Shown here piece after piece: positions 16,731-25,440 of a DNA stretch of 64,000 nt. How positions within the stretch are numbered: position 1 is the stretch's first letter; each line of letters opens with the position of its first letter. Made by a program: the position numbers and the translations under genes. The DNA comes from Devosia yakushimensis (GTDB taxonomy: Bacteria > Pseudomonadota > Alphaproteobacteria > Rhizobiales > Devosiaceae): the NCBI RefSeq assembly GCF_030159855.1, contig NZ_BSNG01000004.1, positions 124,001 through 188,000 on the forward strand, given 5' to 3'. The notes beneath the pieces are model-generated. The model had not been told where the DNA came from and made no database searches. It was given only the letters and a program-made list of their open reading frames with translations.

Positions 16731-19509
16731 AGCCAAGCCGCGAAAACCTCAATTCGCGCTGAAAAGCGCCGAGGCGCTATTGGCCGAACTGGACGCCGCT
16801 ATTGGCGATGAAGCGCCCAAAAGCGCCGCCGCAAGGGCCGTCGTTCTGGCCCATATGCGCAAGACCCTGGCCGAGGCGCGCAAGAGCGCCGAAGATGAAC
16901 TGCTGGCCAATGGCAAGGGCACGCGCTGCGCGCAAAACCTCTCCGACGCGCAGGACGAGATCATCACGGCGGTCTATCTTTTCGCCACCAGACGCGTCTA
17001 TCCGGTCGACAATCCCTCTGGCGCCGAAGCCATCGCGCTCTCCGCCGTCGGCGGCTATGGCCGGGGCACGCTGGCGCCGGGCTCCGACATCGATCTGCTG
17101 TTCATCCTGCCCTATAAGCAGACGCCCTGGGGCGAGCAGGTCACCGAATATATCCTCTATCTGCTGTGGGACCTGGGCCAGAAGGTCGGCCACGCCGTCC
17201 GCTCGGTCGATGAAAGCATCCGCATGGCCCGCGCCGACATGACCGTGCGCACCGCTACGCTCGAAGCCCGCTTCCTCACCGGCGACAAGACCCTGTTCGA
17301 TTCCCTGGTCAAGCGCTTCGAAACCGAAGTCATGCCCAAGACCGGTCCCGAATTCATCGCCGCCAAGATGGCCGAGCGCGATGAACGCCACAAATTGATG
17401 GGCAATACGCGCTATGTGGTCGAGCCCAATATCAAGGATGGCAAAGGGGGCCTGCGCGACCTCAATACCCTCTTCTGGATCGGCAAATACTTTTACCAGG
17501 TCAAGACCAGCCATGAACTGGTCGGCAAGGGCGTGCTGTCCAATGGCGAATATCGCCTCTTCTCGCGCGCCGAGGATTTTTTGTGGGCCGTGCGTTGTCA
17601 TCTGCATTTCCTCACCGGCCGCGCCGAGGAAAAGCTGACCTTTGACGTGCAGCCCGAACTGGCCCATCGCATGGGCTATGCCCAGCGCCTGGGCATGCTG
17701 GGCGTCGAGCGCTTCATGAAGCGCTATTTCCTGGTCGCCAAGGATGTGGGCGATCTGACCCGCATCATCTGCGCCAGCCTCGAATTCAACCACGCCAAGG
17801 ATATGGACCTGGTGGGCCGCGTGCTCGCCCCCTTCCGCTCGGGCAAGTCCCGTATCAAGGGCGAAACCGATTTCGTGCTCGATACCGGCCGGCTCAATAT
17901 CGCCGCCCCCGATGTGTTCGAGAAAGACCCGGTCAATCTCATCAAGATATTCCTCGTCGCCGGGCGCGAGCAATTGCTGTTCCATCCCGACGCCATCAAG
18001 GTCATCTCCCGCTCGCTGCGCCTCATCGACAACAAGGTGCGCAACGATCCCAAGGCCAATAGCTATTTCCTGACCACGCTCACCGCCCCCATGTCGGTCG
18101 AACGCATCCTGCGCGCCATGAATGAAAGCGGCGTGCTGGGCAAGTTCGTGCCCGATTTCGGCAAGATCGTCGCCCTGATGCAGTTCAACATGTATCACCA
18201 CTATACCGTGGACGAGCATTTGATCCGCTCGGTTGGCGTCATGGCCGATATCGCCAATGGGGGCCTCCGCGATCAGCTGCCCCTCACCCATGAGCTCCTG
18301 CCGCAACTCAATGACACGCGCCTCCTTTATGTCGCGCTGTTCCTCCACGATATCGCCAAGGGGCGTCCGGAGGACCACTCCATCGCCGGCATGCGCATCG
18401 CCAAAAAGCTTTGCCCGCGCTTTGGCCTCACCCCCGCGGAAACCGACACCGTCTCCTGGCTGATCGAACATCACCTGCTGATGAGCGAAATCGCCCAGGC
18501 CCGCGATATCCAGGACCCCGAAACCGCCAAGGCCTTTGCTGACGTGGTCCAATCGCCCCAGCGCCTGGCGTTGCTGATGATCCTCACCGCCTGCGATATC
18601 CGCGCCGTGGGGCCGGGCGTCTGGACCGGCTGGAAGGGCAGCCTGTTGCGCGCGCTCTATTACGCCACCGAGCCCCTGCTATCCGGTGGCCACAGCCAGG
18701 TCACGCAATCGGATCGCATCGAGACTGCCCGCCACCAACTGGCCGAAAAGCTCGATACCTGGCTCCCCGCCGATGTCGAAGCCTATATGGCCCGCCACTA
18801 CGATCATTATTGGCTGCGCGCCGAGCCCGAATTGCAGTTCGAACATGCCCGCATGATCCGCCATGCCGATAGCTCAGGCGAAACCTTTGCCGGCTCGATC
18901 CGCATCAAGGCCTTTGAGGGCATTACCGAAGTCAGCTTCTACATGGCCGATCATCCGCGCCTGCTTTCGCTCATCGCCGGCGCCTGTACCATGCAGGATG
19001 CATCTATTATTGGCGCGCAGATTTTCTCCACCCGCGACGGCCGCGCCATCGACACCTTCCGGCTACGCCGCTCCTTCACCTCCGATGAGGACGAAAAGGT
19101 CCGCGCCACCCGCATCATCGACACGGTCCGCCAATTGCTGCAGGGCAAACGGCAGATCCTGATCGATCTGGGCAAGGAAAGCCGCCACAACAAGCGCCTC
19201 AAGCCCTTCGCCCTGCCCGCGCAGGTGTCGGTTTCCAACGCGCTGTCGGAAAAATTCACCGTCATCGAGGTCTCCGGCCTCGACCGCATGGGCCTTCTCC
19301 ACGCCATGACGCGCGAAATCTCCGATCTCAACCTCACCATCGGTTCCGCCCATATCGGCACCTATGGCGAAAAGGCCGTTGACGTCTTCTACGTCACCGA
19401 TTTGACCGGCCAGAAGATCATGAGCAAACCCCGCCAGCGCAAAATCCACGACGCGCTGATGACCGTGTTCCACCCCAAGCCGGCGGAACAGAAGGTGGTC
19501 AATGGCTAG
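16711..19509 (+). CDS. glnD: Bifunctional PII uridylyltransferase / uridylyl-removing enzyme
   Basis: A 932-aa nitrogen sensor that uridylylates or deuridylylates PII proteins according to glutamine level. Domains in order: nucleotidyltransferase with GGYGRGTLAPGSDIDLLF (114-131; catalytic Gly-Ser and the Asp126/Asp128 pair), a GlnE-like helical region, an HD domain with His546-Asp547 in HDIAKG (deuridylylation), and two C-terminal ACT domains (from about 740 and 850) that sense glutamine. The ATG lies inside mutS, a 20-bp overlap, so expression is likely coupled; the mutS-glnD order is seen in other Hyphomicrobiales. Confidence 0.98.
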   Translation: MTLAEAEAKPRKPQFALKSAEALLAELDAAIGDEAPKSAAARAVVLAHMRKTLAEARKSAEDELLANGKGTRCAQNLSDAQDEIITAVYLFATRRVYPVDNPSGAEAIALSAVGGYGRGTLAPGSDIDLLFILPYKQTPWGEQVTEYILYLLWDLGQKVGHAVRSVDESIRMARADMTVRTATLEARFLTGDKTLFDSLVKRFETEVMPKTGPEFIAAKMAERDERHKLMGNTRYVVEPNIKDGKGGLRDLNTLFWIGKYFYQVKTSHELVGKGVLSNGEYRLFSRAEDFLWAVRCHLHFLTGRAEEKLTFDVQPELAHRMGYAQRLGMLGVERFMKRYFLVAKDVGDLTRIICASLEFNHAKDMDLVGRVLAPFRSGKSRIKGETDFVLDTGRLNIAAPDVFEKDPVNLIKIFLVAGREQLLFHPDAIKVISRSLRLIDNKVRNDPKANSYFLTTLTAPMSVERILRAMNESGVLGKFVPDFGKIVALMQFNMYHHYTVDEHLIRSVGVMADIANGGLRDQLPLTHELLPQLNDTRLLYVALFLHDIAKGRPEDHSIAGMRIAKKLCPRFGLTPAETDTVSWLIEHHLLMSEIAQARDIQDPETAKAFADVVQSPQRLALLMILTACDIRAVGPGVWTGWKGSLLRALYYATEPLLSGGHSQVTQSDRIETARHQLAEKLDTWLPADVEAYMARHYDHYWLRAEPELQFEHARMIRHADSSGETFAGSIRIKAFEGITEVSFYMADHPRLLSLIAGACTMQDASIIGAQIFSTRDGRAIDTFRLRRSFTSDEDEKVRATRIIDTVRQLLQGKRQILIDLGKESRHNKRLKPFALPAQVSVSNALSEKFTVIEVSGLDRMGLLHAMTREISDLNLTIGSAHIGTYGEKAVDVFYVTDLTGQKIMSKPRQRKIHDALMTVFHPKPAEQKVVNG

Positions 19510-19545
19510 GGTGAGGGGGCCGAACCCCTCGCGCACGCGGCACCC

Positions 19546-21111
19546 ATGAGCCTCTACCGCAATTTCCTCTCTGTCGGCGGGCTGACACTGGTCTCGCGCA
19601 TTGCCGGCTTTGTGCGCGATGCGCTGATGGCCGCCGTTCTGGGCATCGGCCCGGCCACCGACGCCTTCAACGCCGCCTTCCGCTTCCCCAATCTGTTCCG
19701 GCGGCTCTTTGCCGAAGGCGCCTTCAACACTGCCTTCGTGCCCATGTTCTCCACAGCGCTGGAAACCCAGGGCGAAGAGGCGGCAAAACTGCTGGCCAGC
19801 CGCATCATGAGCTGGCTGGTCGCGGCAATCCTTCTCGTCACCATCCTGGCCGAAATCTTCATGGAGCCCATAATGCGGGTCTTCGTGCCGGGGTTCGACG
19901 ATCCGGAAAAATTCGCGCTGACCGTCTACCTCACGCGCATCATGTTTCCCTATCTCGCCTGCATGTCGCTGATGGCTGCCTATGCCGCCATTCTCAACAC
20001 GCTCGGGCGCTTCTTCGCCTCGGCTTTCGCGCCGATCATTCTCAATATCGTCAACATTTCCGCTCTCGTGCCGCTGGCTATTCTGGTGCTCGAGGACAAA
20101 GCTGACATCGCCTTCTGGGTGGCGATCGCCACCATGCTTGGCGGCGTTGCGCAGCTCGCCCTGGTCTATGGCGCGGTTCGCCGCGCTAATTTCGTGCCGC
20201 GCATAAGTATTCCCCGCCCCAATGCCGAGACCCGCCGCTTCTGGCTGCTCGCCATTCCCGCAATCCTTGCCGGCGGCATTACCCAGATCAATATCCTGGT
20301 CGGCACGGTCATCGCCTCGGGCGTTGAAGGGGCTATTTCGGTGCTGTCCTATGCCGATCGGCTCTATCAGCTCCCCCTCGGCATTATCGGCATCGCCATC
20401 GGCACCGTGCTCCTGCCTGAACTCAGCCGCCATCTGAGCGCCGGTCGCAATAAGGAAGCTGCCCAAAGCCAGGATCAGTCACTGCTGCTTTCCATGCTGC
20501 TCTCCATGCCCGCCGCCGCCGCGCTTGCCGCGCTCTCGGTGCCCATTGTGCGGGTTCTCTTCGAGCGCGGCGCTTTCGACGCGACCGCCACCATCCCCGT
20601 CGCTGAAGCGCTGGTGGGCTATGCCTGGGGCCTGCCCGCCTTTGTCCTGATCCGCGTACTCCAACCGGGCTTTTTCTCGCGCAAGGACACCGTCACCCCC
20701 ACTATTTTCGCGGGCCTCTCCGTGCTCGCCAATATCGGCATTTCGCTCTGGCTGTTCCCGAGCCTGCAACATGTCGGCATAGCGCTCGCCACCACCATTT
20801 CCTCCTGGCTCAATGCGGCCCTGCTCGGCCTGTTTCTCGCCCGTCGCGGCTATTTCTCTCTGCCCCTGGCCTCATTGCGCAAGCATGGGTTGATCATAGC
20901 CAGCAGCCTTGTCATGGCCGCCATACTCTATCTGCTCGCCCAGCGCGCCACAGCGCTCTTTGCCCCCGGCGCGCCCTTCCTTGCCCAGGCGGCCGCGCTC
21001 TTTGTCATCTGTGTCTTCGGCAGTGTGGTCTATTTCACCCTGGTCTACATCACCGGGGCGCAAAAACTGGGCCTGCTGGCCAGCAGGCTCCGGCGCAAGC
21101 GCACCCAATAG
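19546..21111 (+). CDS. murJ: Lipid II flippase MurJ
   Basis: A 521-aa MOP-superfamily integral membrane protein with about 14 hydrophobic helices, which moves lipid II across the inner membrane for peptidoglycan assembly. The N-terminus SLYRNFLSVGGLTLVSRIAGFVRD and the loop FRFPNLFRRLFAEGAFNTAFVP are strongly characteristic of MurJ/MviN, and PLGIIGIAIGTVLLPELSRH is the conserved mid-protein motif. It starts 36 bp after glnD and likely belongs to the mutS-glnD-murJ unit. Confidence 0.96.
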   Translation: MSLYRNFLSVGGLTLVSRIAGFVRDALMAAVLGIGPATDAFNAAFRFPNLFRRLFAEGAFNTAFVPMFSTALETQGEEAAKLLASRIMSWLVAAILLVTILAEIFMEPIMRVFVPGFDDPEKFALTVYLTRIMFPYLACMSLMAAYAAILNTLGRFFASAFAPIILNIVNISALVPLAILVLEDKADIAFWVAIATMLGGVAQLALVYGAVRRANFVPRISIPRPNAETRRFWLLAIPAILAGGITQINILVGTVIASGVEGAISVLSYADRLYQLPLGIIGIAIGTVLLPELSRHLSAGRNKEAAQSQDQSLLLSMLLSMPAAAALAALSVPIVRVLFERGAFDATATIPVAEALVGYAWGLPAFVLIRVLQPGFFSRKDTVTPTIFAGLSVLANIGISLWLFPSLQHVGIALATTISSWLNAALLGLFLARRGYFSLPLASLRKHGLIIASSLVMAAILYLLAQRATALFAPGAPFLAQAAALFVICVFGSVVYFTLVYITGAQKLGLLASRLRRKRTQ

Positions 21112-21116
21112 GCCGC

Positions 21117-21152
21117 ATCCGAGAAGACAGTTCCCAATATCCATTCTCGGAT
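21117..21152. promoter_or_regulatory. 9-bp perfect dyad between murJ and trpS
   Basis: ATCCGAGAA (21117-21125) and TTCTCGGAT (21144-21152) are perfect inverted repeats separated by 18 bp, with no following T-tract. It may be an operator or RNA stem ahead of trpS; a TATAAG at 21152-21157 could be a -10 element. Confidence 0.4.
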
Positions 21153-21200
21153 ATAAGTGTTCCCTCAATACCGGCTTCTTTGAACCGCTAGGCTTTCTTC

Positions 21201-22232
21201 ATGGCTTTCACTCCCCGCGTCTTTTCCGGCATCAAGCCCTCGGGCGATCTGCATTTGGGCAATTATCTCGGCGCCATCCGCCGTTTCGTGCCGCTGCAGG
21301 ACACCCATGAGACGATCTATTGCGTCGTCGACATGCATGCCATCACCGTGTGGCAGGAGCCTGAAGACCTCAAGCGCTGGACCTATGAAATCGCTGCGGC
21401 CTATATCGCGGCCGGTATCGACACCAAAAAGTCGATCATTTTCAATCAGTCCCAGGTCATGGAACATGCCGAGCTGAGCTGGATTTTCAATTGCGTTGCC
21501 CGCATGGGCTGGATGGCGCGCATGACCCAGTTCAAGGACAAGGCCGGCGAAAACAGCGAGAATGTCTCGCTGGGTCTGTTCGCTTATCCCTCACTGATGG
21601 CCGCCGATATCCTGCTCTATAAGGCCACCGGGGTGCCGGTGGGCGAAGATCAGAAACAGCATCTCGAGCTGACGCGCGACATCGCCAAGAAGTTCAATCA
21701 CGATTTCAAAAAGCAGATCAAGGCGCTGGGCCACAAGGGCGATTTCTTCCCCATCACGGAAACCCTGGCCACCGGCCCTGCCATGCGCGTCAAATCGCTT
21801 AAGGACGGTTCCAAGAAGATGAGCAAGTCCGATGCCTCGGACCTCTCGACCATCTACATGATGGACGATGCCGATCTCATCGCCAAAAAGATCAAGCGCG
21901 CCACCACCGATGCCGAAGCCCTGCCCAGCGAAGCCGCCGGCCTTGCCGGGCGTCTGGAGGCGGAAAACCTCGTCGGCATTTATGCCGCCCTTTCCAATCG
22001 CACTGTCGATGACGTGCTGGCCGAATTCGGCGGCCAGGGCTGGGGCGTGTTCAAGCCGGCTCTCGCCGATCTTTCGGTCGCCGTGCTTGCCCCCATTGCC
22101 GAGGAAATGAAGCGGCTGGTCAGTGATCGCGGCGAAATGGACACGATCCTGCGCGGCGGTGCCGACCGGGCCCGCGCCATCGCCCAGCCCATCATGGCCG
22201 ATATCCGCAATATTGTCGGCTTCATCCGCTAA
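21201..22232 (+). CDS. trpS: Tryptophan--tRNA ligase
   Basis: A 343-aa class I aminoacyl-tRNA synthetase charging tRNA-Trp. The HIGH-like motif is in PSGDLHLGNYLGA (13-25) and KMSKS is at 206-210 (KKMSKSDASD). Length is typical of bacterial TrpRS (about 330-350 aa). It lies 15 bp upstream of a universal stress protein gene and is probably cotranscribed with it. Confidence 0.98.
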   Translation: MAFTPRVFSGIKPSGDLHLGNYLGAIRRFVPLQDTHETIYCVVDMHAITVWQEPEDLKRWTYEIAAAYIAAGIDTKKSIIFNQSQVMEHAELSWIFNCVARMGWMARMTQFKDKAGENSENVSLGLFAYPSLMAADILLYKATGVPVGEDQKQHLELTRDIAKKFNHDFKKQIKALGHKGDFFPITETLATGPAMRVKSLKDGSKKMSKSDASDLSTIYMMDDADLIAKKIKRATTDAEALPSEAAGLAGRLEAENLVGIYAALSNRTVDDVLAEFGGQGWGVFKPALADLSVAVLAPIAEEMKRLVSDRGEMDTILRGGADRARAIAQPIMADIRNIVGFIR

Positions 22233-22247
22233 CCGCGAGCCAACGTC

Positions 22248-22718
22248 ATGTACGATACCGAATACCGGCGGAAATTCCTGGTCGTCATCGATGAAACGCC
22301 CGAATGCGACCGGGCGCTGACCTTTGCCGCCTTCCGCGTCAAGCGCACCGGCGGCACCGTGGTGCTGATGAGCGTGGTGCAGAAGCCCGAATTTATCGGC
22401 CTGGGCGTCGAAGATGTGCTGCGCGCCGAGGCGGTGGAAGAAGCCGAGCGCAATCTTGATGCGCGCCTCGCCCGCCTCAAGGAAATCGGCGATGTCAAAG
22501 TCGAATCGGTGATCCGTGAAGGCGAGGGCCCAGAGCAGATCGAAACCGTCATCGGTCAGGACCGCGACATTGCCATTCTGGTGCTCGCCGCCTCGACATC
22601 GGCCGATGGTCCGGGCCCGCTGGTCATGCATTTCGCCAGCCGCGCCAATGCCCTGCCCATCCCGCTCACCGTCGTCCCCGGCCGCATGAGCGACGAGGAA
22701 ATCATCGCGATCTGCTGA
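22248..22718 (+). CDS. Universal stress protein (UspA family)
   Basis: A 156-aa single-domain Usp. The N-terminal strand RKFLVVIDETPECDRAL (about 8-24) is the standard Usp opening with the conserved Asp; the C-terminal part has ILVLAAS and HFASRANALPIPLTVVPG. The canonical ATP-binding GxxGx9GS pattern is not clearly present, so nucleotide binding is uncertain. The gene follows trpS closely on the same strand, an arrangement also met in other Hyphomicrobiales (from memory). Confidence 0.85.
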   Translation: MYDTEYRRKFLVVIDETPECDRALTFAAFRVKRTGGTVVLMSVVQKPEFIGLGVEDVLRAEAVEEAERNLDARLARLKEIGDVKVESVIREGEGPEQIETVIGQDRDIAILVLAASTSADGPGPLVMHFASRANALPIPLTVVPGRMSDEEIIAIC

Positions 22719-22744
22719 GGGATGGCGCGGCTACGCCAGAAATC

Positions 22745-23047
22745 TCAGGCGATCCGCGCCTCATCGGCCAATTGCTTGCGCTTCAAAAACGGGTCATTGA
22801 GAAAGGTCCCGAAGGGAAAGAACGAGGCGATGGTCGTCCGCATCCAATCCTTGCCCGAAAAGCCCCGGCCCGGCAGGATAAAGACCATCGCCAATATATA
22901 GGCGATGAAGGCCAGGCCGTGGATCATGCCCACCGGGCGCACCAGCTCGGGCATGCCGAACCAGTATTTGAGTGGCATGGCGACCAGAAACAGCGCCAGC
23001 GTGGTAATGCCTTCGACAAGGCCGATAAAGCGAAACAAGCGGATCAT
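22745..23047 (-). CDS. DUF3817-family small membrane protein
   Basis: A 100-aa protein with about three hydrophobic segments: LFRFIGLVEGITTLALFLVAMPLKY (4-28), VGMIHGLAFIAYILAMVFIL (about 39-58) and a shorter one ending ASFFPFGTFLND. The RFIGLVEG..T..LLF..MPLKY and GxxHG signatures are characteristic of DUF3817. Function is unknown. It is convergent with the stress-protein gene and divergent from nfuA across 132 bp containing an Irr-type box. Confidence 0.87.
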   Translation of the reverse strand: MIRLFRFIGLVEGITTLALFLVAMPLKYWFGMPELVRPVGMIHGLAFIAYILAMVFILPGRGFSGKDWMRTTIASFFPFGTFLNDPFLKRKQLADEARIA

Positions 23048-23140
23048 GGGATCAAGCCATATCGCCCATTGGTTTCGCCGTGAACGCGGCGCATGGTCGC
23101 GATGCGCGTTTGGCCTTGCACTCCGCGCTCAAAAGACTAT

Positions 23141-23157
23141 TTTAGAAGCGTTCTAAG
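23141..23157. promoter_or_regulatory. Iron control element (Irr-type box) upstream of nfuA
   Basis: TTTAGAAGCGTTCTAAG matches the iron-control-element pattern TTTAGAA-N3-TTCTAAA, the operator of the heme-responsive regulator Irr in Hyphomicrobiales (pattern from memory), at all positions except the last. It ends 22 bp before the nfuA ATG, so it would overlap the promoter or early transcript. nfuA encodes an Fe-S carrier, a sensible member of an iron regulon. Confidence 0.65.
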
Positions 23158-23179
23158 TGCCCGTCCGAGGACCTGATCG

Positions 23180-23746
23180 ATGTTCATCCAGACCGAAGCC
23201 ACGCCCAATCCGGCAACCCTGAAATTCCTGCCCGGGCGCGACGTGCTGGTTGGCGAACCGCGCGATTTCCGCAGCCTCGATGCCGCCGCGGCGTCCCCGC
23301 TGGCCACCGGGCTGTTTGCCATTTCCGGCGTGACCGGCGTGTTCCTGGGGTCCGATTTTATCTCGGTCACCAAGGACGAGACCAATTGGGCCCATATCAA
23401 GCCGGCCATTCTGGGCGTGATCATGGATCACTTCCTCTCCGGCAAGCCCGTCATCGCCGAGGGTGCTGCCCCTGCCGCCGATTTCGACGAAGTCGAGGAA
23501 TTCTTCGAGGAAGAAGACAGCGAGACCGTCGAGGTGATCAAGGAATTGCTGGCCACACGCGTCCGGCCGGCCGTTGCCATGGATGGCGGCGACATCACCT
23601 TCAAGGGTTTCAAGGAAGGTACGGTCTTCCTGCACATGCAGGGTGCATGTTCCGGTTGCCCCTCCTCCACCGCCACCCTCAAAAGCGGCATCGAAAACCT
23701 GCTCCGCCACTTCGTCCCCGGCGTTGAGGCCGTTCAGCAGGTCTGA
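23180..23746 (+). CDS. nfuA: NifU-type Fe-S cluster carrier/scaffold
   Basis: A 188-aa cytoplasmic protein. The N-terminal Nfu domain (1-about 85) begins MFIQTEATPNPATLKFLPG, the signature of alphaproteobacterial/mitochondrial Nfu1-type proteins. The C-terminal NifU domain has the cluster-binding CxxC at Cys157/Cys160 (CSGCPSS). It transfers [4Fe-4S] clusters to apo-enzymes such as lipoyl synthase in studied relatives. An Irr-type box directly upstream suggests iron-dependent expression, and an intrinsic terminator follows, so it is probably monocistronic. Confidence 0.95.
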   Translation: MFIQTEATPNPATLKFLPGRDVLVGEPRDFRSLDAAAASPLATGLFAISGVTGVFLGSDFISVTKDETNWAHIKPAILGVIMDHFLSGKPVIAEGAAPAADFDEVEEFFEEEDSETVEVIKELLATRVRPAVAMDGGDITFKGFKEGTVFLHMQGACSGCPSSTATLKSGIENLLRHFVPGVEAVQQV

Positions 23747-23773
23747 GCGTCTTACCAGTTACGCAGCAAGCCA

Positions 23774-23810
23774 AAGGCCCAGGGAGCAATCCTTGGGCCT
23801 TTTGTTTTTT
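23774..23810 (+). terminator. Intrinsic terminator of nfuA
   Basis: Stem AAAGGCCCAGGG / CCTTGGGCCTTT (one G-T wobble) with an AGCAAT loop, followed by TTTTGTTTTTT; 28 bp after the nfuA stop. Confidence 0.9.
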
Positions 23811-23831
23811 GGTCACGCGCTGCGGTGGAAC

Positions 23832-23858
23832 AAAAAGCCCGGATCACTCCGGGCCTTT
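23832..23858 (-). terminator. Intrinsic terminator of the phoH-ybeY-tlyC operon
   Basis: On the minus strand AAGGCCCGGA-GTGA-TCCGGGCTTTTTG forms a stem with a T-run, immediately after the tlyC stop codon. Confidence 0.88.
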
Positions 23859-23860
23859 CT

Positions 23861-24892
23861 CTATTCCGCTGCGGCTTTCTCGGCCTCGCTGCGCTGGTCG
23901 GTGATCGCCAAGGGCTCGGCGCTTCCTTCCGGGCGCTTGCGGCGGATGCGCAGCCGCTTGATGCGGCGGCTGTCGGCGGCAAGGATTTCGAACTCAAAGC
24001 CTTCGAGCCGTGTGACCCGCTCGCCCCGCTTGGGCACATGGCCGGCCAGATCGAACACCAGCCCGCCAATGGTTTCCACTTCCTCGCCGAATTCGCCGGG
24101 GTCGAAATCCGGCCCGATCAGTGTGCGTACATCACTCAGCTCCGCGCGGGCATCGGCGATATAGGTATCGATCCCCACTTTGCGGATCAGAGCCGCGGCC
24201 AGCTCGTCATGCTCGTCCTCGATCTCCCCGACCACCGCTTCGAGCAGGTCCTCGATGGTAACCAGGCCATCGGTGCCGCCATATTCATCCACCACGATGG
24301 CCATATGGACTCTCGAGGCACGCATCGATTGCAGCAGATCACCGACCGGCATGAAGGTGGGCACGAACATGGCCGTGCGCATCAGATCGAATTTGCCGAT
24401 CTTCTGCTTGAGCACGGTGGAAACCAGCTTGACCGGCACGTCCTTGCTCGGATCAGTCACCGGCTCGGTGATCTTGCCCAGCGCGTCCTTGACGTGGATG
24501 AAGCCCAAAATATTGTCCAGCCCATCGTCATAGACGGGCAGCCGCGAATGGCCGACTTCGCGGAATTTGGCCAGGAGCGTGCCCAGATTGACATCGGCTT
24601 CGATGGCCTGGATGTCGCTGCGCTCCACCATCACGTCGGCAACCGACACATTGGAGAGCTTGAGCACATTTTGCAGGATGGTCCGCTCGCTTTCGGAAAA
24701 GTCGGCGGTTTCGGCGCTCCCCTGCTCTTCGAGTGCGACCTGGAGATCGTCGCGCAGGGAAACCGTGCGCAAGGCCAGAAGGGCCTTGATGCGGTTCCAG
24801 ATCGAAGGCCCCCGTGTTGAAACGGGGGCGGGACTAGAAGGAGGCTCGGGATTGGTGGGCGCTGTGTGGCCCAGACTGTCGCTATCGTTCAT
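23861..24892 (-). CDS. tlyC: CBS-domain hemolysin-family protein (TlyC/CorC)
   Basis: A 343-aa protein without the membrane-embedded DUF21 domain, i.e. the short CorC form. Two CBS domains occupy about 95-215 (MVERSDIQAIEADVNLGTLLAKFREVGHSRLPVY and HMAIVVDEYGGTDGLVTIED, the latter highly diagnostic), followed by the CorC_HlyC transporter-associated domain (about 230-320). In related bacteria such proteins are linked to Mg/Co homeostasis; the link is weak here. It is the last gene of phoH-ybeY-tlyC, 74 bp after ybeY, and ends at an intrinsic terminator. Confidence 0.9.
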   Translation of the reverse strand: MNDSDSLGHTAPTNPEPPSSPAPVSTRGPSIWNRIKALLALRTVSLRDDLQVALEEQGSAETADFSESERTILQNVLKLSNVSVADVMVERSDIQAIEADVNLGTLLAKFREVGHSRLPVYDDGLDNILGFIHVKDALGKITEPVTDPSKDVPVKLVSTVLKQKIGKFDLMRTAMFVPTFMPVGDLLQSMRASRVHMAIVVDEYGGTDGLVTIEDLLEAVVGEIEDEHDELAAALIRKVGIDTYIADARAELSDVRTLIGPDFDPGEFGEEVETIGGLVFDLAGHVPKRGERVTRLEGFEFEILAADSRRIKRLRIRRKRPEGSAEPLAITDQRSEAEKAAAE

Positions 24893-24966
24893 TGCATCAT
24901 GCCGCCAAACGGGCGGCTTTCTGTCCTCATTTGGGAAACTGCGCCCGCAACTATAGGGGCACCGCG

Positions 24967-25440
24967 CTAATCGGCATAGGGGTCGTCTATCCCCAGTGCC
25001 GCCAATATCTGGGTTTCAAGGCCCTCCATTTGAAGGGCCTCGGCGTCGGTAAGATGATCATACCCCAAAATATGCAGGAATCCATGCACGATGAGGTGGG
25101 TGAAGTGATCGGGAAGGCTCTTGCCCAGATCCGCCGCTTCCCGCTCCAGCGTCTCGCGCGCCAGCGTGATATCGCCCAATATGCCGATGACCGGCCCGAA
25201 GGGCTCGATCTGGGGAAAGCTCAAGACATTGGTCGAGCTGTCCTTGCCGCGCCATTGCTTGTTGAGCTCATGCTGCTCTTCGTCATCGGTGAGCAGGATC
25301 GACAGCTCCGCCGCCCCCTTGATCTTGGGCTTGGCATGTTTGAGCGCCTCCAGAACAGCGCGTTCGGCCAGAGGATCGAAATCCTCCGGCCAGCTTTCAT
25401 CATTGCGGATAATGGCAATATCGATCGGCGGATTGGTCAG
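24967..25440 (-). CDS. ybeY: Endoribonuclease YbeY, apparent CTG start
   Basis: A 157-aa metal-dependent RNase for 16S rRNA 3' maturation and ribosome quality control. The zinc-binding motif HGFLHILGYDH (H-x3-H-x5-H) is in the C-terminal third. No ATG, GTG or TTG gives a full-length protein: the first such codon (TTG 25224) would leave only 85 residues and remove half the fold, yet conserved-looking frame continues upstream (LSILLTDDEEQHELNKQWRG...). CTG at 25440-25438 gives normal length, overlaps the phoH stop as CTGA, and has GAAGGA eight bases upstream. I therefore call CTG initiation. Confidence 0.85.
   Translation of the reverse strand: MTNPPIDIAIIRNDESWPEDFDPLAERAVLEALKHAKPKIKGAAELSILLTDDEEQHELNKQWRGKDSSTNVLSFPQIEPFGPVIGILGDITLARETLEREAADLGKSLPDHFTHLIVHGFLHILGYDHLTDAEALQMEGLETQILAALGIDDPYAD

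Noticed and set aside
16777..18552. 591-codon open frame antisense to glnD
   Set aside because: glnD motifs cover the same stretch on the plus strand; the antisense frame is a codon-bias shadow.
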